Positions 31,705 through 41,960 of a stretch of 64,000 nucleotides of DNA are shown piece after piece (the stretch's first letter is position 1; each line of letters opens with the position of its first letter). Under the pieces are notes generated by a model that saw only the letters and a program-made list of their open reading frames with translations, did not search any database and had not been told where the DNA came from. The position numbers and the translations under genes are program-made. The DNA comes from Strigamia acuminata (lineage: Eukaryota; Arthropoda; Chilopoda; Geophilomorpha; Linotaeniidae). The stretch is taken from assembly GCA_949358305.1 (NCBI GenBank), contig CASHSZ010000007.1, positions 62,001-126,000 on the forward strand, given 5' to 3'.

Positions 31705-33642
31705 ATGTCTTCCGTGAACTCAGATGACAATCATTTATTGACAAATGACAATCATTTATTGGCAAATTTTGCAAAATCGGCTGTTTGTGTCAATACATCC
31801 TGTGTTTTAAGTCATAAACTGGCAGAAATAGATAAATATAATTTTGGTAAACAATACACAAACACAAATTCTCATAACACGAACGTATTTCCTCGAATTG
31901 GCGCCAACTGCTTAGCTATTAAATTCGGTTTATACGAAACATTGCAAGAAAAAACGACGACTTTTATGAACTGCATAATCAACAAAACGCAGGGATCAGA
32001 CAGTGTTCGCAGAAACGAAGGTCCTTATTTATGTGCTTTCAAATCCGTCAAAAATATAATAGAAGATGAACACGTAGTTTTTCCTAAAAATTGCTTGATT
32101 TTAGCCTCGGGACAAATTCTAACGGACATTTTAATGAGTGATTCAAATAATTTATTCAATGTAAGTAAATCCATTCCTAAACTGTGTATTAAGACGTATA
32201 ATCCGAATCCCGATTTCGTCAAGAAAGTTGATCAGGTAAAAGGCAGGAAGAAAATACTTCGAGACACGTATGATAAAGACGTGAAGAAAGAAAAACTCAC
32301 ATTGGAAAGAAAAAAAACACTAGCCATTTACAATGAAAAAAAGAAATGTAAAGATGAGTGCAGAGATGTGAATAACAGATCGATAGCTGATATTGAAAAA
32401 GATAACAACGAACAAACAAAAAATAGAATAGTATTAGAAAAAGAGCTGTATGATGGTCAAATGAGTGAATTGGTCAAAAATCATGGCAGATCCAGATTAT
32501 AATGATAGAAAGAATAAATTAACAGAGGACTTTAACAAGGAGCTTAAAAAAATAAAAATGGAGCAATCTGTAGCATTTAAGCATGACCGTGACTGTGTGG
32601 AAGCCATTTGGCAAAAAAAATAAAACACAATTTAATAAATATAATTAAATCATTAACTGATGAAACAGAGGGAAAAATTCAAAAGTTATCAACAGTTTTT
32701 GAAAAGAAAAATGCAATGCTTCGTGACAAAATTTTAGATACCTATAATAAAACTGTTACCGCACAACAAACTTTCTATACCTTAAATCCGTACATCTATT
32801 CATATTTCAAACACTTACACGATCAGTTTACATCTTATACGAAAACCAAACGAGAATTTAAAAGACTGGAACAAATACTTTGCGACGATGAGGACACTCC
32901 AGTAAGTTCATACCTGGAAGCGACTTACGAGGCCGATTTACTGTTAATCAGCAATTTGATTAATCCCACAGCAGCTTTGTCACATTACATTAGAACAGCA
33001 GAGAATATCGTGTTATTGGACGATAAATCAATTTGGTTAGAGTGCCGTCAAATGCGCAGCGCATTTCCCACAGAAGCTGAATTAGCTAGCATGAATGAGA
33101 ATTTACACGCAAAAATCATGTTCACACGAGCAGATTTTAAAACTCCTTGTGACAAAACAAAAATTCAATGCTTGAATTCAGAAAAACTTCAACATTTTAA
33201 TTCGTTGATGCTTACTTACGTCGCCGGAATGCGGCAATTAATTGTAAGTAGACAGATGGGTTTTGTTTCATACTACGAGGACAAAAGGCGAATAGACAAC
33301 GTTTACTCTGCATCTGGATTACACATTGCTAGCTGCTGTATCCCGTCTATCATTAAACACGGTAATGTTGTCTACCGACAATACGCCAGCAATGTTCAAT
33401 GGATCGAAGGTTTAGGACTTATTTCGACTGCGGATATATGCCGCGGCGACGTTTTGGTTATCAACGAATCAGTTGACTTGGTTGATTTCGTAAGAGCTGA
33501 CATGAGCAATTTTGAAAATGCATTAAATTATGAGATGCCAAATTTAGACGACACTCTTATGAAAAGTGGCGGCGAGTTAAGCTATCAGTATGAGAACAGA
33601 CGCGCTAACAGACCCAAAATGTGTTTGTACGCGCCACTCTAA
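31705..33642 (+). pseudogene. orphan gene of about 645 codons broken by two frameshifts
   Basis: Not recognised. The 5' frame (31705-32502, ATG after an A run) encodes 265 aa ending in a Lys/Glu-rich coiled coil. Reading continues without stops in the next frame from about 32480 to 32620 (NDRKNKLTEDFNKELKKIKM and EAIWQKK). It returns to the first frame at an A8 run (about 32612-32619) and runs to 33642. So one long gene has two length changes, the first near AAAAA at 32477. Its C-terminal ~230 aa match the copy at 30105. The middle is predicted coiled coil. The C-terminal part is a mixed, probably globular domain with HIAS, VYRQYASNVQWIEGL and GDVLVINESVDL. There is no signal peptide. Errors in A runs could be sequencing errors, in which case the gene is intact. 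A structural protein of a large DNA virus is one possibility. Confidence 0.6.
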
Positions 33643-34271
33643 AATCAATCAAACTACATTTATCATCACAGAAACCTACATTATTATTATATTCATCGGT
33701 TTGTTTGTGATAATTTTAAATATGTTTTTGTTTTAAGAAACTCGATTTAAGCATATCTTTTCGTGAAATGAAATGATTGGTAAAAAAAAAGATTAAGACA
33801 AGAAAAATGATATTTCATACGTATTAAAATTCATTATTAATTTTGTGTGCGTAAACAATAAAATGGGTTGCTATTACGGAAATACTATGAAGAATAAAGC
33901 AAAACAAAGAATAAAGCAAACAAAGAATAAAGCAAAACAAAGATGTTTTGTCGCAGATTTCTGTTCTGTTGCTGTCACATATAGTAATCTAATTTAAACA
34001 TGTTTAATTGTTTATGAGCGGATACTTTACTAAAGAAAACCCGCATGTAAGTTTTTTCAATTTTATGCAATTTTTTAGCCCATTTTATATATGTGTTTTA
34101 ATGTAACAAAAAAAAACATAATTGTGTGATGTTTTTATCATACATATATACCTAAGGATTTACGTATGTACACCGGCAGCGTATTTTTATTGTTAAAATA
34201 AGTACACTATAATTAAAAAAAGAAAATTAAACTAATACATATAGCTTTGTTTAAAATACTGGAATATAAAA
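33643..34271. other. AT-rich intergenic DNA with a short 17-18-bp repeat
   Basis: AGAATAAAGCAAAACAA is repeated about three times at 33891-33952. The rest is AT-rich with no gene. Confidence 0.6.
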
Positions 34272-35207
34272 ATGGAAATAAAAAATATAAAACTAAATTC
34301 CCGGCAAAGTAAAAAGGTTCATGATACATATTTAGCTGCGCAGAATTTGCTTGATACAAATTATTATACTTTGTTTCAACCATCACAATGTCAAGAGGAA
34401 CAAGGGACTGCCACAGATGAAGAAATACCCAAAGATATTGAAAAAAACTTAAAATTCTATTCTTTCGGTGTGAATCAGAGATCCATATTTATTAAAATGT
34501 TACAAGATATGCAGCAGGTGGGTTTGGTGGAAATAGGCAATAAACCATCCATGCTCACATTAGGAAAATCAAGAAAGAATACAAAAGTTCCAACACGTTT
34601 TGTAATAGATACAAAGGAAAACAATTTATATAATAAACATGGGAAAGTCGTTGTTACAAACATAGATAATACAGGATCTGAGATAAAATTTAATCTGAAC
34701 AATTTAAATGGTCTCTTGGTATCCTATTGTAGCCGATGTAAAAAGGAATCAAAATCTCTGCTAGCATTTTACCAATTAATGCCAGTGATTTTTATTAGTG
34801 GCAATGAATTAAATACAGTTGGAATTTTTAAAAATGCTAAATATCTAAAACACGTAGAAGGAGAATTCAAAAGTGAATTCTTAGATTATTTACGGTTTCT
34901 GTGGCAAGAAGTAGATATTTTAAATGATGACACTCATCTGCAGAGAATACCTTACCTAATTTTTTATTTGATACTTGAAAATATACAAGAAATACATCCT
35001 GATAAAGTAGACTTACCTGTCGATATATATAAACAATGTGAACAATCCATAGAGCCAATGCTGAATGTACACCAACTGTTAGTACAAAATGTACGCGAAA
35101 ATGTAAAGAGTTCATTTGAACTAGATCCTGACGATGTAATCTTAGAAATTATACAAATATTTGATAAAAACTATCAAACAGGACTAAAACGCCCGTATCC
35201 TATTTAA
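34272..35207 (+). CDS. hypothetical protein, 311 aa
   Basis: Not recognised. The intact frame starts at an ATG in AAAAATGG context. The start is basic (KNIKLNSRQSKKVHDTY), then comes a mixed alpha/beta-like body with ITVTN-type strands near residues 110-145 (KHGKVVVTNIDN, EIKFNLNNLNG). A CSRCKK pair of cysteines lies at about 153-158. A helical, acidic C-terminal half follows (LRFLWQEVDILNDD, LILENIQEIHPDK). There is no signal peptide or transmembrane segment. It follows the broken orphan gene by 630 bp in the same direction, and both share AT-rich codon use, so they may share an origin. Confidence 0.5.
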   Translation: MEIKNIKLNSRQSKKVHDTYLAAQNLLDTNYYTLFQPSQCQEEQGTATDEEIPKDIEKNLKFYSFGVNQRSIFIKMLQDMQQVGLVEIGNKPSMLTLGKSRKNTKVPTRFVIDTKENNLYNKHGKVVVTNIDNTGSEIKFNLNNLNGLLVSYCSRCKKESKSLLAFYQLMPVIFISGNELNTVGIFKNAKYLKHVEGEFKSEFLDYLRFLWQEVDILNDDTHLQRIPYLIFYLILENIQEIHPDKVDLPVDIYKQCEQSIEPMLNVHQLLVQNVRENVKSSFELDPDDVILEIIQIFDKNYQTGLKRPYPI

Positions 35208-35567
35208 ATACCAATTGCTATAAAGTAGAGCAGAGTCTCAATATTCCAACTCTTAGCCCAATTCTTCGATAATCCGACCCTTGTCCGACATGTCTTCATG
35301 TCATTAAAACTCATAGATTTTCTATGTAACTTGGTAAACTTAAAAACTTTACCCAAAGGAATTTTTTGTTAATGAGCTTACATAGTTATTGCTTCTTAAA
35401 ACTCTGTACTGCCAAACATTAGGGATTGGGTTTGCCAACATTTCGCTTTGTGGACGACCTTTCATGACAGCGTCTAAGTCATACAAACGAGGGGGAAACA
35501 CTATAAATATTATGGATTATGTTGACATGGCAGCAGTAACAACCAATGTCAAGAAATGCCACTTGGA
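35208..35567. other. intergenic DNA
   Basis: No gene is seen; the 60-codon frame at 35389 has nothing to support it. Confidence 0.5.
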
Positions 35568-35945
35568 TTAATCCTTGTAGTCCCAACCTAAAAATAATCC
35601 CTTACTCACCCAACCCTGGTCATTTTTTATCCCAAGCCGAAAATGAGTAAAAATGATTTTATTCTCTGAGTATTTCATGTTTCTGAAAAAAATTAAGCAA
35701 TTCGGTATTTGTCGAAAAGAGCGACAAAAATAATTGACATTGCATTCAAAAGTAGTGAGTAAACAAAGGAATTTTGTTAAAAAGAAATTTGTGATTTTTA
35801 AATCTATTATTTTTTTTATTGTTGTTATGATGTTAAATGAAAATACATGAAATTTCAAAATGAAAATCCCAATATTTTTTTAGAAAAAAAATAAAAACAT
35901 TTTGGAAGTTAAAAATTGACCCTAGGTTGGTGTGGGGAGGGTTAA
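35568..35945 (-). mobile_element. TTAA-flanked MITE copy 3 with a flipped centre
   Basis: Bounded by TTAA (35568-35571 and 35942-35945). Its two ends are the inverse complement of the elements at 16124 and 17145, but the central ~160 bp (TTGCATTCAAAAGTAGTGAG to about GAAAAAAAATAAAAACA) lie in the original direction. The centre was therefore inverted within the element. It is more diverged than the other two copies. Confidence 0.75.
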
Positions 35946-36440
35946 ACAACTTTCTGCTAGAAATTATTCACATTCCTCGACTAATCCTTGTCATCTCAGT
36001 TGTGTCCATGGAATAATATTTCACCTCATTCGAAATGTGTATGTAAACGCAGTAGTACTTATTTACATATAAAAACATGTTTTTTTTCAATTGTTTATTT
36101 TTTTATTGATTATACAAAGTTAATTATTGGTTATTATACTTTAAATATATGAAACAAGCAGGGTGTTATAACTGCTATCTATTAAAACGATTTTACAACA
36201 AGTATATTGAATTATTTTTTCAATGTCTTAGTTGAGGCAAGACAATTGATTACATATTATATTCATGAGATGTGAACAAGCTGATGTTATCGAATCCAGA
36301 TTGATTTTTATGTCACTTGAAAGATAAACTCAAAACAGCAAACAGAAGGACCTATAATATATTCCCCTGTAATTGTTGTTCCCTGTTCAAGTGTGGTAGA
36401 GGGTGAGATTATCTCCAAGAAACACTATGATTCTTCAGAT
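35946..36440. other. 3' flank of the BEN-domain gene
   Basis: AT-rich DNA downstream of the minus-strand gene; nothing else is seen. Confidence 0.5.
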
Positions 36441-38679
36441 TTAAATATGCTTGTTGGGGCGTATTCGAGTTTTGGCAACTCTTGCTTTTGCACCTTGATT
36501 CTGTAGTTTGCTCATATAAGAGGCGAGTGATTTTCTGAGTTGTTGTACTGACGATGCCGATATTGCAGTGCAAACTTGTAATGTGTATTCTGTAATCGTA
36601 TATATTAATTTTTTTTTGATAACAAAGATTATAGTTACTTACCGATAATAACGTTTAATTTGTTTTCATCTAAAACAGATAATTGTTGGTTGGAATTATT
36701 TAGTGTACTCGATTTCCAAGCTTTACATCTTTTTGAAAGAACTGAATTTTGTAATTCTTCTTCGGAAAATACCAGTTTCAGCAATGAAATTACATATAGA
36801 GTTGGTCTGTTTTTATCATAGTCACAACGAGATAGCTTTTTCTGGTCTATGTATACGTCATGCCCGATGTGAACAAGTTCCTACAAATTAAATTTTTTGC
36901 ATAATAAAATGGATACTATTATTCAAAAAGAAATGAAGTTTTTTTACAAATGCCGCAGTTTGACTTTATATTCATTCAAGAGTTAATATTATATTGATCT
37001 CTACGATAACATGTGGTATTGAAGGAATATTACCATGGATAGCACCTAAAGTGTTGGTCTCAGATACAAGATTTATCTGTATTGAAACATGTTATCCAAC
37101 AACAAACTACACTGGTAATTGGGGTCGTTGTACTGGGCGCAACATAGCAAAGCGAGAGATCGCGTTTCAGGATGCGTATGCGATTTCGTAGCGCGACGTT
37201 GCGTTTCGGGAAGCGTACGCAATTTTGTGCGTTGCGTCATAAACATAAAACAGCCCCTATAAACATACATTTTATGCGACTAGGTCTACTTTGTCCAAAA
37301 ATAATGTGTAAACATCCTGAACTTAACTAAGAGTCTATAAACGTCCTTACGTTAATTATCCTCGTTATACTACACACGTAAGTAAGAAATTAAAAAATTT
37401 AACACATGGTTTTTATAAAATTCGCGCAAAAGTTGCATACCGGCAAAATTTCCCACTAGCGATCTCGCCTGGCGACTTTGCAGAGTGGAAAGAAACGGTT
37501 CAATTCGTTGTAAGCAACATGAGGCACATTCAAAATCTTTTCAAAGCAAAATGTGTCATCATTCTGTACGTGTTTACACTTGGAATAGAGGCGGGAAAGA
37601 GAATGTTATGCCAATTTACCGCCCTTTTATTAGCCCTTGTAGTGCCAAATTATTCAAACGTTTTGCGCCACGTTATTCTGGAACACTACAGGGACAACAT
37701 GTCGCGTTTAGCAATTGCAAACAATGTAATACAGATTGCTAGGCGCGAAAAACAATGCCGTTTCTAGGCGTGTCGCGCCCTAAATACATCACCGGTAATT
37801 GTTTAATTGATTATCCTGTCTGATTTGATTAACTTGCCTGATTTGTTACTTTTTTTTCATGATTGTTTTATAATTAATTATCTTATGGGGTTTGGTTGCC
37901 ATGACTGTCTCGATTGCCGTGTCTGGTTTGGTTATTTTGTTTGATTTGGTTACCTTTTCATGACTGTCTTCTTTGTCAGTATTGACAGATTTGAGGGAAT
38001 TGATTACTTCACTAGAAGATCTTTTAATACAATTATTGGATTCAAATTTGACACCGTCATCAGAATCAGAATCAGTATCTGCAGCATCAACAGTGTCCTT
38101 AAACACCAAGCTGTCATTGTGCTTAGATTCCAATTTGCCATTGTCTTTAGAGCATTTTAACTTTGAATCATCTTTTATGTCAACCAATACAGAATGATTT
38201 GATCGTGCATTGGTGATTTCCTCTAAAAAAAAGTGTAAATTATAAATGTGCATGTTATTTGGTGCTATCTATTTGGCAGGACTCTGAGGTCCATAATAGA
38301 AAGAAAATTTATTAAAGGAAAAAAAATGATTTTTTTTTGGGCACTACCAATTTTCTGGAATAAGTGTTAATTCTTTTGACGGGTGCTTACTTGGGATGCC
38401 TGATACAATCAGATGTCCCAAATATTAAAGCTTCTCACATTTTTTCATCCCAATGATAGCATTCTAAGCGTGTTGCTTAGTTTACATAATGGTACCACCG
38501 ACTCTACGATTTGACAAAAAGTTATTTGGACAAATGTTACCTATTTTTTCTCGAAGTTTGTTAATTGTTGCTTTTAACAGGTTATTTTTTTGTTTATGCG
38601 TTTCACAATTCTCACAGGCAGCATCGGAGTCAAGTTGTTGTAATAGCGGTGATCCAGGAGATTCAGCTATCGGGATAGG
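36441..38679 (-). CDS. BEN-domain protein, at least four exons
   Basis: Minus strand, exons (genome order reversed): A 38679-38541, B 38222-37954, C 36880-36643, D 36589-36441 with a TAA. All introns are GT-AG and the phases agree: A to B phase 1, B to C phase 0, C to D phase 1. Exon A has SPGSPLLQQLDSD then CENCETHKQKNNLLKATINK, a likely coiled coil continued into exon B, which then becomes acidic and Ser-rich (DTDSDSDDG). Exons C and D form a BEN domain: ELVHIGHDVYIDQKKLSRCD, SLLKLVFSEEELQNSVLS, LDENKLNVII and a final VQQLRKSLASYMSKLQN helix. BEN domains bind DNA or chromatin proteins in animal nuclei and in some insect DNA viruses. The first exon or exons with the start codon lie above 38679 and were not found. 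Introns and layout argue for a host gene. Confidence 0.75.
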
Positions 38680-39986
38680 CTTTAGGGCAGGTAAATGTTA
38701 ATAAGTAAAAAAAAACTTTTATTTTAAATAAAAGCATTCACCTCTCGCCAATCCATCTGCATTTCATCATGATGCTGAACTTGTAGATATTCTTTTCATT
38801 AGTTTTAACCGTTTTGGATATTTCAGAAGTTCGCTTTTGTCTGTAAATGGCAAATTAAATTATCACATTATTATTATACTAGGTTTCATTATATGAATGA
38901 TTTTGCAATTTTGTGATTTTGCATTAATCACAGAATCATTATTCTTTGATGTCTCCAAAATGAGATTACAATGAATTAACTTAGTCAAATTTTCAATTGT
39001 GTGATCTGGACAACTTTGTGATTTTTGAGTATTGTCATGTGATATCTGTTCTACCAATCACATTCACATTCACTAAAGTACAAGAGAGCAAAAATATAAA
39101 ATCCCAAAAACATCTAAAAGGTAGTTTTGTGATTTTGTTAAGAAGCGATTTTGAGGCTTGTGAAACTCAAAACAAAATGGAGGCATCCAAGCTCTATCTA
39201 AGTAGCTAACTTGTATCCTTGCATATCATCAATATGGTGATGCATCCATGACTGTATTACAGCTAGGAAACTCAATTAATGGCTCTGGTGCGATCTGTGA
39301 AACTTATATTTATTAAAATGCACCTTATTAAAAGAAATTTTGTTCCATCACACAAATAGAACTAGTTATTTTGCATAACATTTTAAAATTGGTTGGGTAT
39401 AATAACTAAAACCCAATATAGTAGATAGGAAGTCATGTGACTATTTAAATAATTGCAAAATTGCAAAATCATGAGATTTGTTTTGCAATTAATTGGTCAT
39501 CACAATTTGTGATGACCACTTGGATTCAGCTTGGCTGCTGTCATTTTGTCAAAATAGCAAAACTACTTTTGATTTTGTGATTGTGTATTTTTTCTGTTTT
39601 GTGTTTTTGTAATTATGCACATGATTGGTGGAACTGATACCATGTGACAAATCCAAAAATGCAAAATTGCTAAAGTTGCAAAATTACAAAATTTGCTTAA
39701 TTAATTAAACCCCCTAGTGTTTACTGGCCTAAGAATGAGTTTTAGTAATTTTGTGAGGAGACGGGAATAGATGAAAAGGATGTGAAATGTTCAATTTCGT
39801 GTGCTGATAAATTTAGAATTCAGAACACACCAATATAAAAAACATCGGGAAAGGTTGAAATACAGAATAATGTCTGAAATATACGCTCAATTCCAAAATG
39901 AAAAAAAAAAAATTTTTTGATTTTCCCTGGCGGAAATTACCGTTATAATAAGCTTTTTCGTGGCAGAAATGGCCATTATAATACAC
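38680..39986. other. 5' region of the BEN gene and AT-rich intergenic DNA
   Basis: A possible further minus exon lies near 38760-38842 (between AG and GTGAAT) but its phase does not fit exon A. Many GCAAAATTGCAAAATC-like words occur near 39440-39700. No other gene is seen. Confidence 0.4.
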
Positions 39987-40191
39987 GCGTTCAATTCCAA
40001 ATTCAAATAACTACCCTTTCAAATTTTCCTGACGGAAATAATGCCAAACGCGTCATATTTCAAGAATCAGGTTCTTGAAAACCCGATTCTCAAAATCTAT
40101 ATAGGGGTGGATTCTTGGGATTTCAACACGTTTTTTTAAAACAGATTCTGGTTTTTGTAGTCGGATTTTGGTAATTTGGAATTGAATGCGC
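39987..40191. mobile_element. possible small MITE
   Basis: Ends GCGTTCAATTCCAAATT and AATTTGGAATTGAATGCGC are near-perfect inverted repeats of about 17 bp enclosing 205 bp without coding capacity. A further half-copy of the end (CTCAATTCCAAAAT) lies at about 39888. No target duplication could be fixed. Confidence 0.45.
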
Positions 40192-40761
40192 CTATTGGTA
40201 TAGCATATGATTACAGCAGAACCTCGATTATTCAGACTAATTAGAAGACATGCATGTTCATAAAACCTAATTTTCTTAAAATCGAGCATTAGGTTTATAA
40301 ACATACTGTACTATATATGAAAAAAATGGAAAAAAACGCTTAATGCTGTTTGTGTAACTGATTGTTCGAGGACAATCGAAGTTCTACTGTACTTAACAAT
40401 TACTTCCTATACCGGATGTTCGAGATTCATCACTATCATCAGAGCTGCTGTAAGTATTATCACAGGACGCCATTTTATGATGTTTAAAATCTGTGTTGTC
40501 CTATGAATAATGGAGTTAAGTCTAACTACTCTCAATCTCAGCAAGTACTAATTAAGGGTTTCTTTATTTTATATAGCAGATACTGATTTCAAATAAATAA
40601 ACTTTGAAATATGATATAACAAATTTAATTATAATATCTCATTATATTTCAATTAAGAAAATATATTATTACAGTTTACATTAGAAAATCTCAAATATGT
40701 TAAAAAATTTTATCATATCATCATTACAAAATTATGTTTAAAATCAAGTCGCTTCAATGAA

Positions 40762-40889
40762 ATTTGACGGATTTTGACGGATTTTGACGGATTTTGACGA
40801 ATTTTGACGGAATTTGACGGAATTTGACGGAATTTGACAGAATTTGACGGAATTTGACAGATTTTGACGGATTTTGACGGATTTTGAAA
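40762..40889 (+). repeat. 10-bp tandem repeat, about 13 units
   Basis: Units AATTTGACGG and ATTTTGACGG in tandem, with occasional GACAG or GACGA variants. A 66-codon minus frame (NPSKSVKIRQ repeats) simply reads the array and is not counted as a gene. The unit is too short and has no spacers, so it is not a CRISPR array. Confidence 0.9.
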
Positions 40890-41960
40890 CAATATCGTTG
40901 AAAAACTATTCAAATTAGTGTTTATTAAATAAAATAAACCTAATTTTTACAACTAAACGACATAATAACTAAACAACCTGTCAAAATACTGAAAAATATT
41001 TTTGCAGTGTTTTTAGTATCTGACAATATACATGATTTTTTAACTGTACGAATAACTCTATAATTCGTCCGAGTAAAAATCTATCACCGACATCTGGTGG
41101 CGTTTGTTATTATCATACACGTGACTTGTTAACACATGTATGCTTACCAATTTCAAAGGAATTTAAGCGACATTTTTATCTTTCGTAAAATAAACACTTA
41201 CGAACTAGGTGGAGTCCTAGAAGGGTATATTTGGCTAGTTTAACGTCTAGCTTCGCGTATTTGCGAGGGCTGCTCGGTTCCGGCGATGTCGGCCGATAAA
41301 AACGTTGTGCGGCGCGTGCGAATTCTAGGTCCGCCGTAATGAACACTTAACCAAAATAAATGTTGTCAATTAATGTCAAAATATTATAAATTTTGACAAA
41401 ATATTGCTTAAATATTTACCGGGAATTCACTTAGTGAGTTCGCGAAAGGCTTACTCGCGATTTGTCCACGAGATGGTTTCGATAATCAACGTCGTGTTGA
41501 TAATTTCTGAATTTGAACTGATATTCGTCAAATGAAAAAATCAGTAAAATAATCAATAAGTGTTCAAAATCATCTAGATTTTAACTCACTAAATTTCAGC
41601 GAAAATCCGTTAAAGCGTCGAAAAGTCGAGAATAATCCTTGATTCCAGTCCAGTACAAAACTTGGCGAACAAGTGAGTGATAATCTCAAACCAGGAGTTA
41701 AGGGGAGTTTCGAGGAGTAATTTGATTGGTTTGTAATTACTCATCTCGAAGTTTCTATTAACCCAAAGGGGGAAACATAGTTTCAAGTAAATGTTTACAC
41801 GTAGATTAATTTAAATACAATCGGCCGTGTAAAAATAACTCAAACATTTGTTAAATTTTATCTACATTGGTGAAATGTTTTTATTAATAAAATTTAACAA
41901 TCTTCGTGAATATGATTGGAAATATTTATTTAAAATAAAATATTTTCAATATATTGTGTC
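40890..41960. other. 3' flank of the Gypsy element, no matching LTR found
   Basis: Holds an LTR-like patch around 41080-41350 (GACATCTGGTGGCGTTTG, then AAAATAAACACTTACG), a TTGGCGAACAAG motif at 41664 and a purine tract AAAGGGGGAAA at 41764. None matches the 5' LTR at 55642. These could be remains of a different LTR element in plus orientation. A reliable element boundary cannot be set. Confidence 0.35.

Noticed and set aside
37385-37767. Plus-strand open stretch of about 127 codons with a hydrophobic centre
   Set aside because: It lies in the large intron of the BEN gene, has no ATG until 37519 and no recognised family; support is too weak for a gene call.
37960-38197. Plus-strand frames of 66 and 74 codons
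   Set aside because: They are antisense shadows of exon B of the BEN gene.
38760-38842. Possible additional exon of the BEN gene
   Set aside because: It has AG and GT borders, but its phase does not match exon A in any frame without a stop.
40762-40889. Regular 10-bp repeats considered as a CRISPR array
   Set aside because: The units are contiguous with no unique spacers; this is a simple tandem repeat in eukaryotic DNA.
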